From: Mesorhizobium loti
GTDB taxonomy: Bacteria > Pseudomonadota > Alphaproteobacteria > Rhizobiales > Rhizobiaceae
Reading direction: 5' to 3'
DNA: 64,000 nt
NCBI GenBank assembly: GCA_002356515.1
Contig: AP017606.1
Span: 62,001-126,000, forward strand
In this document: positions 24,177-31,580 of the stretch, in pieces
Numbering within the stretch: position 1 is the first letter of the stretch
Layout: each line of letters begins with the position of its first letter
Program-made: the position numbers and the translations under genes
The notes under the pieces: generated by a model
Database searches by the model: none
Told to the model about the DNA's origin: nothing
Seen by the model: only the letters and a program-made list of their open reading frames with translations

Positions 24177-24956
24177 ATGTTTGGCTATCCTGTTCGCGCC
24201 AGAACCGCCGGGTTCGTAATCGGGGCCTTGAGTGCATTGCTGGCGTTGGGAATTCAACGGACAAACGGGCAGGCGACTGCCGAACTTTTCGATTATCCTG
24301 GGACCGCTTTGAAGGGGACGGCCTCCGCGCAGATAGTCGTTCCATTGCAAGAATGCCGTTCAATCTGTACTTCGCGTTCGGGGTGCGTCGGCTTTGACCG
24401 TCGGTCTGACACTGGCGTTTGCAGGCTCTTCGCCAGTGTGGACTCCGCCTACGACAGCCCGACGTTCATGGCGGGAACGCGAAGCCTGCTTCCTGCCTAT
24501 CGCCCGCCTTCAAATCCGCCCGCACAACCTTCGGCCGTGCTTCCTCGAACCGAACCAGCCTTGCCGGAGCCACCGGATGTCAGCGGCCGCAAGGTTCAAT
24601 ATCGGACCATTCCGGGAGATCCGCGCCCGATCGGATGGGTCTACATCAATGTCTGCACCGGAGCGCCTGTGGACGCGACTTCCTTGCGCGCCTCGGTCAA
24701 CGATTTCGTTTTCGAGTCATTGCGGCTCATCCCTGGAAGGATCGAGCAGTTTGACAGGAGCACGACGCCGCAATGCGCGAGCGTGCCCAAGGCTATTGGC
24801 TATTCGTCGGCGAATGCGCAGGAGTGGAGAATTGGAGCCGCGCTACAGGAAATGGGTCCGATCCTTCGGCCGTTGGGAATCGGAACGCGCGCGGAAGGCA
24901 AGGCGCGGGATCAGCCGGACCGTTACCGTATCGACATATGGCTCAGCCATCAGTGA
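24177..24956 (+). CDS. Secreted PAN/Apple-domain protein 5
   Basis: 259 residues: signal peptide (AGFVIGALSALLALGIQ), the shared N-terminal module (LFDYPGTALKG, CRSICTSRSGCVGFD, CRLF, PAYRPPSNPP), and a C-terminal ~130-residue domain of unknown fold (RPIGWVYINVCTG, ASVPKAIGYSS, DRYRIDIWLSHQ) not found in the other four. The ATG at 24177 follows GGGGGGA and starts the signal peptide; an in-frame extension upstream to 23721 crosses the promoter and is rejected. It is divergent from the srf operon and preceded by box C. Confidence 0.8.
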   Translation: MFGYPVRARTAGFVIGALSALLALGIQRTNGQATAELFDYPGTALKGTASAQIVVPLQECRSICTSRSGCVGFDRRSDTGVCRLFASVDSAYDSPTFMAGTRSLLPAYRPPSNPPAQPSAVLPRTEPALPEPPDVSGRKVQYRTIPGDPRPIGWVYINVCTGAPVDATSLRASVNDFVFESLRLIPGRIEQFDRSTTPQCASVPKAIGYSSANAQEWRIGAALQEMGPILRPLGIGTRAEGKARDQPDRYRIDIWLSHQ

Positions 24957-25129
24957 GAGTTCGCCTTGGGCCGCGGCTTTCGAACAATCAGATAGATTGG
25001 AAGGGCGACGATCATCACCAGAATGGTGGAAATCCCCCAAAACCTTCCGTTCATTCCGCGACTATTGGCATCGCTGGACACCCAGGCGCCGATCGCTGCG
25101 GCAATGATGAAACCGATAATATAGTCCAT
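24950..25129 (-). CDS. Small membrane protein, 59 aa
   Basis: Not recognised. MDYIIGFIIAAAIGAWVSSD forms one helix and GISTILVMIVALPIYLIV a second, with a basic tail (RKPRPKANSH). The ribosome binding site GGAGAGG lies five bases before ATG. Its last seven bases overlap the end of the convergent PAN protein 5 gene. It is too short for many gene callers. The layout (two helices, short loop with DANSRGMNG) suits a membrane accessory peptide. Confidence 0.7.
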   Translation of the reverse strand: MDYIIGFIIAAAIGAWVSSDANSRGMNGRFWGISTILVMIVALPIYLIVRKPRPKANSH

Positions 25130-25249
25130 TTTATCCTCTCCGACTACGGACTTAAGTTGCCATTGTCCCGTTCATCAAGGCTGTTCTCAATATCGCGCAG
25201 CGCTAATGTTTGTGTGGTGAGGTCAGCATGGATGCGCTAGGAAGACTTT

Positions 25250-25265
25250 GCATTCCCCAAACGGG
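25250..25265. promoter_or_regulatory. Shared 16-bp box E before the LuxR gene
   Basis: GCATTCCCCAAACGGG with the perfect arms CCCC/GGGG. It ends only 20 bases before the LuxR start codon, so here it should lie close to or after the start of transcription. That would suit autorepression, or a site within the leader. It is the least similar of the five in its centre (AAAC for ATTT). Confidence 0.5.
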
Positions 25266-25285
25266 GTACGATACGGGAGCGCGAG

Positions 25286-26428
25286 ATGCTGCATGATGAG
25301 CAAAACGAGGCCATCATCGACCGCCTGTACGAAGCCGCCACGATTCCCGAAAAATGGGGCGGCAGGGGCGTTCTGGAGACCTTGGCCCACCTGTGCGACT
25401 GCACCGACGGCGCAATCATGTCAGTTCGCGATCACACTCTCGCAGGATGGACTGCCAACGAGAACGCTTTCCCAAAACTGGTAGTCTATCTGCGGGACAA
25501 CTGGCTCGCCAAGAACCCGTACGTCCAAAGCGCCGAGCGCCTGCGTCGGTTTTCACAACCGCGCTTTGTTCTCGACACTGAGGTGATGTCGGCCAGGGAG
25601 ATGGAGGAAAGCCACTACTACCAAAACTTCATGCGGCCATACGGCATGTACTGGCACGCCGGAACCAACATAATGTCGCCCAATGGGGATACGGTGAAAT
25701 TTTCGGTCCATAGGAGCTTTGACGCGGGACCGTTAGACCCGTCACTTGTCGACAGGCTTACTTGGTTGAGGCCGCATATCGCACGAGCTTGCACTCTGAC
25801 CGCAAGGTTGAGATTCGCGCAGCTTCACGCCGCGGTGGAAGTGCTCAATTCCGTTGGACTGCCCTCTGCTGCGTTGAGAGATGGCCGATTGGTATTGGCA
25901 AACAGCCTTTTCGAAAAACTGGTGCCCGACGTCGCCAAAGATCGGCGCAGTCGCCTGACGTTCCAGCAGGCATCGGCCGACAAGAGGTGGGCCAGCATCC
26001 TGGACAAGCCGGTAGCATTTCGGAACGGAACGTTTCCCATCGCCTCGACCGAAGAGTGCCCGATGATCATCGTGCATGTTCTTCCTGTGGCTGGGGCCGG
26101 AAGGGACATATTTCCAGTCGCGGACTCCCTGATGATATTCGCGTCAAGCGAGACAAGCCAAAAGATAGCGCCCGAAATTCTGCTCAGCCTCTTCGATTTT
26201 ACGCCGGCGGAGATTTCCATTACAAACAGCATACTGTCGGGCGCGTCGCTCGAAGAAATCGCGCGGGCGCGGCGGGTCTCGATCGATACAGTTCGCGTGC
26301 AGCTCAAGTCGATTTTTGCCAAGACCGGAACACACAGGCAGACCGAGTTGGTAAAGCTCCTCGGTGGCGTGGCAAGTGCATCAAACATCATCGATCGCGT
26401 GCCTTCCGATGACCGGCGCTCCCATTGA
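25286..26428 (+). CDS. LuxR-type transcriptional regulator
   Basis: 380 residues. The C-terminal ~65 residues form a LuxR/FixJ helix-turn-helix (FTPAEISITNSILSGASLEEIARA, then SIDTVRVQLKSIFAKTGTHRQTELV). The N-terminal ~300 residues (WHAGTNIMSPNG, FSVHRSFDAGPL) resemble the PAS/GAF-like sensor part of a rhizobial regulator group and show no clear autoinducer domain. GGGAG precedes the ATG. Box E sits just upstream, and four copies of the same box precede secreted or membrane protein genes nearby, so it is the obvious regulator of the island. The signal is unknown. Confidence 0.82.
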   Translation: MLHDEQNEAIIDRLYEAATIPEKWGGRGVLETLAHLCDCTDGAIMSVRDHTLAGWTANENAFPKLVVYLRDNWLAKNPYVQSAERLRRFSQPRFVLDTEVMSAREMEESHYYQNFMRPYGMYWHAGTNIMSPNGDTVKFSVHRSFDAGPLDPSLVDRLTWLRPHIARACTLTARLRFAQLHAAVEVLNSVGLPSAALRDGRLVLANSLFEKLVPDVAKDRRSRLTFQQASADKRWASILDKPVAFRNGTFPIASTEECPMIIVHVLPVAGAGRDIFPVADSLMIFASSETSQKIAPEILLSLFDFTPAEISITNSILSGASLEEIARARRVSIDTVRVQLKSIFAKTGTHRQTELVKLLGGVASASNIIDRVPSDDRRSH

Positions 26429-26489
26429 TCAGGCAGGCCGGTCAGGCTTTGCGTTGGCGCCGGAATTGTCGCGATAAGCAAATCTGGTG

Positions 26490-26780
26490 CTAGTCGCACG
26501 AGTTCATGCAAACGTTATAGTTATTCTCGCAATTCGGCGCTCCGACTGCCTTGCAATGTCGATATACTATCTCGCAACCCTTTGTGCACTGGCTCACGTG
26601 ATGAAGGAGCCTGTCCGATGGAGTCAGGTGCAAGTGCTTGAGCGTTTCGGTCATGACCGGAAGGTTTACGTAGGTAATCGCTGGAACGTCGGCAATTCGT
26701 GACACGGTTTCTGATCCGGCGCTTGCCTGAATTGGAAGGCTGAGCGCAGAAAGTGCGATTACGACTGGGAGTATCTTCAT
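26490..26780 (-). CDS. Small secreted six-Cys protein, 96 aa
   Basis: Not recognised. Signal peptide (VVIALSALSLPIQASA-G) and a mature part of ~75 residues, with six cysteines clustered at the end (CTKGCEIVYRHC and CENNYNVCMNSC), implying three disulfides. AGGGGACGGAAA precedes the ATG. Box D lies 70-85 bases upstream. It belongs with the other Cys-rich products under the same box; an extracytoplasmic role is inferred. Confidence 0.75.
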   Translation of the reverse strand: MKILPVVIALSALSLPIQASAGSETVSRIADVPAITYVNLPVMTETLKHLHLTPSDRLLHHVSQCTKGCEIVYRHCKAVGAPNCENNYNVCMNSCD

Positions 26781-26849
26781 TTTCCGTCCCCTTTTGGTGG
26801 CGTGTGATGCCCTTAGAGGACCGTAGTTTGGGTTCTTGTGCCGGCCTGC

Positions 26850-26865
26850 ACATCACCCATTTGGG
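26850..26865. promoter_or_regulatory. Shared 16-bp box D
   Basis: ACATCACCCATTTGGG followed by ATATG. Together with box B it is a 21-base match with two differences. It precedes the leftward six-Cys protein gene. No strong -10 is visible in the leftward direction (the best candidate is weak), so the site rather than the promoter is what I support. Confidence 0.6.
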
Positions 26866-26922
26866 ATATGTCGGGAATATCCCGCTGGAGACATTCAGCC
26901 GGCCGCGCTCAAGTAAACTTAT

Positions 26923-27090
26923 GACATCCAGTGGAAGAACTTCACGAGCGGTGCGCCGATCACCAATGAGCAGATTGCCGGGAAGCTTGATTTCGGCGTG
27001 ATGGCGGATTTCCCTGGCTCGTTCAACGGTCTCGCCCATATCAAGGCCGGAAGACGAGCTTGTCCATCACGGTGCTGTCGGGCAGGCAGA
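26923..27090 (+). pseudogene. Fragment of an ABC substrate-binding protein
   Basis: Reading rightward gives WKNFTSGAPITNEQIAGKL and then FGVMADFPGSFNGLAH, matching the conserved N-terminal third of nitrate/sulfonate/taurine-type binding proteins. The frame slips by one base near 27055, after which SLSITVLSGRQIG continues the same protein. There is no start and no remainder. It joins directly to the integrase fragment, so this is recombination debris, not a working gene. Confidence 0.6.
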
Positions 27091-27351
27091 TCGGAGCGAC
27101 CCAGCGTCACGCCGTAGAGGAAACGCAAGGCGCAAACGGTCTGGTTCAACGCGCCCCACGAGACCCTTCGGCCCCACCAAGTGGGCCTGATAGGCGCGCA
27201 CCTCTTCGTATGCCAGTTGATCGGGTGATCGTCCAAAAAATCGACTGAACTTCGCCACGTGATGCACGTAGGATCGCTGGGTCTCCGGTGACAAATTGCG
27301 GATCGTCAGATCTTCAATCATCCGCTGACGCAGAGGGCTTATCTGGGCCAT
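27070..27351 (-). pseudogene. Broken tyrosine recombinase (integrase) fragment
   Basis: The N-terminus MAQISPLRQRMIEDLTIRNL plus SPETQRSYVHHVAKFSRFFG is the SAM-like core-binding domain of tyrosine recombinases carried by IS91-type or related elements. After VGPKG the frame shifts, and LNQTVCALRFLYGVTLGRSD continues in another frame. The catalytic domain (Arg...His-x-x-Arg...Tyr) is absent. Gene length is under a third of the family norm. Confidence 0.75.
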
Positions 27352-27699
27352 CTGGGGTTCTCCTGTCTGGAAGGTTGGCTCGACACCAAATCTTCTCAGA
27401 CAGGGGCCTCCTCAGGCCAGACCCGCGCATCAGCTACCGCGGCAGCGGTTTTAGTTCAATCTGATTTGCACCTCCTTGGGAATCCCAACCCGTTAAATCG
27501 TCACTACGGCCTAAGCATCTTCAGTCTCTCAGCAGAACCGAGAATATCTTGTCACCCGCTACGGCCCGGAACTGGCAGCGACCGCCTCGCAGATAAACCG
27601 CCTCACCGCCACCCTCGAGGAGGTGGCGGCAAAGGTTACCCTGCTGATTGCGCAGCCCGCCAGATCGGAGCGGTGCGCCCCGGCTCCAAGCGGCGAGGT
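27352..27699. other. Mosaic region, one possible gene tail
   Basis: Between the integrase fragment and the 97-aa gene. A rightward frame without start (27504-27756) reads EYLVTRYGPELAATASQINR followed by TATLEEVAAKV, a helical C-terminal end of some protein, overlapping the end of the next minus-strand gene. No intact gene is seen. Confidence 0.35.
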
Positions 27700-27993
27700 T
27701 CAAGGTCGGAATTCGGCGGCCTCCTTGTTTGCTGCGACCGCCAACTCGATGACATGATGCACCAGGAACACGTCGACGAGATAGGCAGCCTCGTCCCGTG
27801 AAATCGGCAACATGTCCGCGGTGATTTCATTGTCGATGTAAGACTCGGCATCCCAAAAGGTGCGAGTCAGTTCCTCGTTGGCAGGCTCAATCCGCTCAAT
27901 AACCTTTTCGAACGCGGCATTGGCGGCCTCGATAAGCACAGTACGGTCGGCCCCAGCGACTGGCAGGGACGCAATAACGGCATGGGAGTCCAT
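27700..27993 (-). CDS. Hypothetical protein, 97 aa
   Basis: Not recognised. Starts MDSHAVIASLPVAGADRT, where AAGAAGGAAAT lies upstream. Predicted all-helical and acidic, with LIEAANAAFEKVIERIEPANEELTR broken by YIDNEITADMLP. It has no close neighbour in its direction. A frame extending to 28107 has no ribosome binding site. Confidence 0.6.
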   Translation of the reverse strand: MDSHAVIASLPVAGADRTVLIEAANAAFEKVIERIEPANEELTRTFWDAESYIDNEITADMLPISRDEAAYLVDVFLVHHVIELAVAANKEAAEFRP

Positions 27994-28267
27994 GACGGAT
28001 ATTTCCTTCTTGGAATGGCGGTTTCTTGCCTCAGCATTTCGGTCGCCATGCCGACGCTGGTTTGAAGGGGTGGCTCGTCGAAGCGCCAGGCGCCACCTTG
28101 TGCTCACATGCGCAGCCGCAGGATACGCGGGAATTCGACAGATGCAATGGGGGTTCCTGGCGAGAGTATGCTGCCGGTTCGACCCGCAACCTGTGCAATC
28201 ACACAGTTTGTCTCCGCACGCAGCGATTGATATCGTGTGGAGAGGAGCGTGACGAGAGACTTCTCAA

Positions 28268-28546
28268 ATGGCAGACAAGCGACTTATGAAGGCTAGCGAC
28301 ATACCTGCCTTCGTAGACAGGGTAATCAAGGCCGGTTGTGACATTTGTGCCATCGGCCATTTCAACTATTGCCTAGGCGACGTCGAGGAAATGGTGGCAG
28401 CGGAAGACGAACTCCAACGCATAGGGGAAGAATTTGGTGATCGCGATTTTCTGTTACCTGAGATCGCCGCTTACTTACGAACCATCGGACGATACATAGA
28501 CCCCGGTTCATCGGTTTCGCATTGGTCGGAGAACGGAAAGGCGTAG
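28268..28546 (+). CDS. Hypothetical protein, 92 aa
   Basis: Not recognised. Small soluble protein (MADKRLMKASDIPAFVDRV) with three Cys/His positions in CDICAIGHFNYC and a helical, acidic middle. The ribosome binding site is weak. It stands just before the first copy of the 706-bp repeat. Confidence 0.55.
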   Translation: MADKRLMKASDIPAFVDRVIKAGCDICAIGHFNYCLGDVEEMVAAEDELQRIGEEFGDRDFLLPEIAAYLRTIGRYIDPGSSVSHWSENGKA

Positions 28547-28721
28547 TAGTCGCTTCTCCACCTTGTACCTCCCTTCAGGTCCCACCGGAGGTGGGCTGGA
28601 ACCCAAGCCTGATCCCCGGAGCCGCCGTCGCGCGTCCCGTCAAGCGCTGGCGCGCGCAGTCCGGAAGGGCTTGAGCGGAGCACCCCTTGCAGACGAGCAC
28701 GACTGGGCTAGGGACAAAGCA

Positions 28722-29427
28722 GATGGGTGACCGCGCTCACACACTGGCAAGCATGGTGTGCTAGCGGAACTGGGGCGCCACTCTAAGGCTGCGGTATGCA
28801 CGCCGCGGTCGGAAATGACAGGCGTTCTGGCTATGTTGTCTGTCATTTTACTATGGGCTATATCGTCAGGGCAAAAGGGCCGAGCGACAGGCAAATTGTG
28901 CGCACGCATCGATTTATGAGGCGAAATGGAAAGGGCGAAGTGGACAACCCGCTTCGCGCCAACATTGCGAAGGTTCTCAAGGCCGAACGCCGACAAAGGC
29001 GGCTTCGTCACCAAGACATGGCGCAGTTGTTTCATACTTCGCCTGGTAAGGGTCTCGCCTACCGGACCTATATCAAAACTGCTCGGCGTAAAAACAATAT
29101 CACCTTGCGTACCCTTGACATGATGGCCCGTTCTCTTCGGATCTCCATTGCGACGTTGTTGACAGCCAAAACCGATATCGAGCCCTGGGTTCATGAGCTT
29201 GGAGACCAAGCAATCCGGAGGCGTCTTGGCGCCATTATCAATGGTGAGCGCGAGCGCCGAAACCTTCTGCGCTCTCAGATGGCAGAGTTGATCGGCGTCT
29301 CGGAGATGACGTTCGCGAAGTTGGAACGCGGCTGTGGAAATATCAGTGTCGATACAATTGCTGGCATCGCTAAATCGCTATGTCTGGATCCCACGACATT
29401 TCTGTTTCAAGACCGGATTGCTTGCGA
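28722..29427. repeat. 706-bp direct repeat, copy 1
   Basis: Matches 49183-49888 in the same orientation, offset 20,461 bases. The first 512 bases are identical by eye; about a dozen substitutions lie in the last ~195. It contains the double-HTH regulator gene and its upstream inverted repeat. Sequence beyond both ends is unrelated between the copies. Confidence 0.92.
28813..28848. promoter_or_regulatory. Inverted repeat upstream of HTH gene, copy 1
   Basis: AAATGACAG (28813-28821) and its perfect complement CTGTCATTT (28840-28848) are separated by 18 bases. The position, about 90 bases before the probable GTG start of the HTH gene, suits an autoregulatory operator. It makes a start upstream of 28850 unlikely. 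The identical element lies at 49274-49309. Confidence 0.5.
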
Positions 29428-29446
29428 CCCCTCTGCTCAAGCGTAA
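28940..29446 (+). CDS. Double HTH (XRE-like) regulator, copy 1
   Basis: 168 residues from the GTG start (AAGG five bases before). Two helix-turn-helix units are seen: NIAKVLKAERRQRRLRHQDM with an atypical insert, and LGAIINGERERRNLLRSQMA with LIGVSEMTFAKLERG, a standard XRE recognition region. Likely a repressor acting on its own inverted repeat. The frame is open upstream to 28796, with ATGs at 28796, 28853 and 28916, but those lie on or near the putative operator or lack a binding site. A near-identical copy is at 49401. Confidence 0.7.
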   Translation: MDNPLRANIAKVLKAERRQRRLRHQDMAQLFHTSPGKGLAYRTYIKTARRKNNITLRTLDMMARSLRISIATLLTAKTDIEPWVHELGDQAIRRRLGAIINGERERRNLLRSQMAELIGVSEMTFAKLERGCGNISVDTIAGIAKSLCLDPTTFLFQDRIACDPSAQA

Positions 29447-29504
29447 CGTCGCTCTGCCAACCCTTTGGATCTACGTCGCGGTCGTCCTGCAGCCGACGTT
29501 ACGC
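29441..29504. repeat. 11-bp inverted repeat, 42-bp spacer
   Basis: GCGTAACGTCG at 29441-29451 is perfectly inverted as CGACGTTACGC at 29494-29504. The left arm contains the stop codon of the HTH gene. It is present only at copy 1, next to the point where the direct repeat ends, so it may mark an insertion end or a terminator-like hairpin. Confidence 0.4.
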
Positions 29505-29648
29505 GCCATGCGAAATCTGGCGGTCGACCCCAGGATTGCCAAGTCCGCTCGCTTCGCTAAATTGAGGCGCTGGAGCAGTCCAATCAGAAGGCCATTCTCG
29601 GAGCCAAAGGATGGCCTGTAACCTCTAGATATCCCGCCCAAACCACCA

Positions 29649-29828
29649 ATGGCCCAGCGCTACGACATAGAGAAGACGCCCGAAGGCACGTGGGACATTA
29701 TCGACGTCTTCACGGGGCTGCCGGTCGTCGAGGTAGGCACCCCCTTAATCGACATGCCTATCGAAGAGGCCGACGACTTGGTCGACCTTCTCAACTGCCG
29801 CGACAGGACACGGCGGGGCGATACTTAG
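29649..29828 (+). CDS. Small hypothetical protein, 59 aa
   Basis: Not recognised by function. MAQRYDIEKTPEGTWDIIDV, then FTGLPVVEVG and an acidic helix IEEADDLVDLLNCRDRTRRG. The compact, balanced sequence resembles small proteins I know to recur in rhizobia. It ends one base before the convergent small membrane gene. Too short for many gene callers. Confidence 0.55.
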   Translation: MAQRYDIEKTPEGTWDIIDVFTGLPVVEVGTPLIDMPIEEADDLVDLLNCRDRTRRGDT

Positions 29829-29829
29829 A

Positions 29830-30000
29830 TCACAGCTTGAGCTGCGGTAGGGACAGTACCGAGAGGCCAATGAGAATGGCTATCACGACGAAACGCGCGA
29901 GGGGGTTTAGACCCTCGGTGCTGATGCCGACCCATACGATGAACGCGAGGATCGCGATCGCCAAGGCCGAGAAGAAGGCGACTCGAAGCCAGTAGTTCAT
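29830..30000 (-). CDS. Small two-helix membrane protein, 56 aa
   Basis: Not recognised. Two membrane helices (VAFFSALAIAILAFIVWVG and FVVIAILIGLSVLSL) joined by a short loop. GGAG six bases before the ATG for MNYWLR sets the start. It converges on the 59-aa gene. Role unknown. Confidence 0.5.
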   Translation of the reverse strand: MNYWLRVAFFSALAIAILAFIVWVGISTEGLNPLARFVVIAILIGLSVLSLPQLKL

Positions 30001-30428
30001 CCAGGGCTCCATAACAGGGTTCGTGCTCGAGCAGGGTGCGATCGTGACCCGCTGGCGGAAGCTAATACCTTCAGGCGCCGCGGGCCCAGATGCGAGACCT
30101 GTGACGCCAGAACAACTGGATCTTTACATCCAAACATACGAACCACATGCATCAAACCGGCATATACCATTCGCTGCGTGAAGCACGGGACGGCGATTGG
30201 TGGCAAATTGAACAATGACGACATCCCGACGTGCATTTTTTCTTTGATGACTACAACGCTGGAGTACGCTGCTCCCTTGGTGAGACGAGTGGGTCGTGGC
30301 GATCTGAGGAACGAGGGCGATCACGGCAACGAGCAAGGCGGCCGCATTCTGTTCGAGCGGTTCGCAAAGGATCGCGATGGCTGCCACCGGACCCATCTGG
30401 TCTCTCGACCGCGCCAATCAAAGTGCTT
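30001..30428. other. 428-bp gap without supported gene
   Basis: A minus-strand frame (30124-30417) has one hydrophobic stretch but no ribosome binding site and an implausible end. Nothing else is seen. The gap marks the left edge of the organosulfur island. Confidence 0.4.
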
Positions 30429-31496
30429 CTACTCGGCCGCCGACGCGGTAAGGCCGGGACGCGGCCGCCAGCCGAGCGCCGGAGCGACATGCGCGATGAA
30501 GTCGGTGATGATCTGCTCATATTCATGCTGTTCGAATTCGTAGGGCAGTTCGAGCCGCAGCTCATCCACCCTGGCGAGGATTGGGTCGTTGGCCAGTTGC
30601 TCCAATATCTGTTCGGATGTGCCGACGACGTCCTGGGCAAACAGCGTGCGGCGTTCGCCATGCGCCTTGAGCGTACGCTCGTGGCGGCCGGCGGCGTAGT
30701 CGGTATAGCGTTTCCGTGTCCGCGCATCGGCGCTGTCGAAGGGGATAATCACCCGTCCCAGCGCCACGCGCCTTGGGCTCTCGCCTTGCTGCGCGAAGAA
30801 CGTCTCCAACTGATGCAACTGCGCTTCGAAGAAGTCGTCTGTTCCCTCGCCGGAGGTGACATTGCCGATCAAAAGATTGAGACCGTTACGGCCCGCCCAC
30901 TCCGCGGATTTCAGCGAACCGCCGCCATACCAGATCCTGTCGAGCAGGCCGGGAGCGTGCGGCTGCAGGCGGGGGCGCAAGCGCCCGCCTGGAAATTCGA
31001 TGATAGCGCCGGGCTCGCCGATCGGATCGCCGCGCAGATTGTTGACGAGGCGCAGAACGCGCTCATGTGAGAAATCGAAATTCCGCCAGTCGCCGTCAAA
31101 GACGAGCGGCCCGAGGATCTCCGCATGCGGCGGGAAGCCGGCGCTTAAGCCGACATTCAGCCGGCCGCGCGACAGCACGTCGACCGTCGACAGGTCCTCG
31201 GCCAGGCGGTAGGGGCTTTCATAGCCGATCGGGATCACGGCGGTGCCGAGTTCGATGCGGCTTGTGCGCTGTGTGGCGGCGGCCAGAAAAGCGGCCGCCG
31301 ACGAGATGCCCGGCTCGAGATGGCGCTGCCGTACCCAGGCGCCGTCATAGCCAAGCCCCTCACCGAGCTCGAACAGCTGCAGCGTCTTCTCAAGCCCTGA
31401 ATGCGGATCGCTGTCCGGATAGTTGCCGGGCGTGAGAAAGGCGAGCTTGCGGATGTTGTGCGCGATTGTCGTCAAGGCCGCTGCCTCCCCTTCCAT
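30429..31496 (-). CDS. LLM-class flavin-dependent oxidoreductase
   Basis: Luciferase-like monooxygenase fold (bacterial-luciferase TIM barrel using reduced flavin). Recognised by RKLAFLTPGNYPD at the start, GLGYDGAWVRQRHLEPG, STVDVLSRGRLNVGLSAGF and WYGGGSLKSAEWAGRNGLNLLIG. 355 residues from the ATG at 31496; a TTG at 31475 has the better site (GGGGAGG) and may be the true start. It is the last gene of the fused-ABC transporter group, so it probably oxidises what that importer takes up. The substrate is unknown; organosulfur is inferred from context. Confidence 0.83.
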   Translation of the reverse strand: MEGEAAALTTIAHNIRKLAFLTPGNYPDSDPHSGLEKTLQLFELGEGLGYDGAWVRQRHLEPGISSAAAFLAAATQRTSRIELGTAVIPIGYESPYRLAEDLSTVDVLSRGRLNVGLSAGFPPHAEILGPLVFDGDWRNFDFSHERVLRLVNNLRGDPIGEPGAIIEFPGGRLRPRLQPHAPGLLDRIWYGGGSLKSAEWAGRNGLNLLIGNVTSGEGTDDFFEAQLHQLETFFAQQGESPRRVALGRVIIPFDSADARTRKRYTDYAAGRHERTLKAHGERRTLFAQDVVGTSEQILEQLANDPILARVDELRLELPYEFEQHEYEQIITDFIAHVAPALGWRPRPGLTASAAE

Positions 31497-31580
31497 TCTT
31501 TTGTTTGGCCATGATCTTTTGCGAACACCGGGTCCCACTTTTTTCCTTCGCTGACCTCCGTTTCGGAATCATGCCAGCGC

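Noticed and set aside
28796..28939. Upstream extension of the HTH gene to the first ATG
   Set aside because: The added residues overlap a perfect inverted repeat that looks like an operator, and no ribosome binding site precedes the early ATGs. The same holds for the copy at 49257.
30124..30417. Minus-strand frame with a hydrophobic stretch, 97 codons
   Set aside because: No ribosome binding site, no second helix, and an Arg/Cys/His-rich end unlike a membrane protein.
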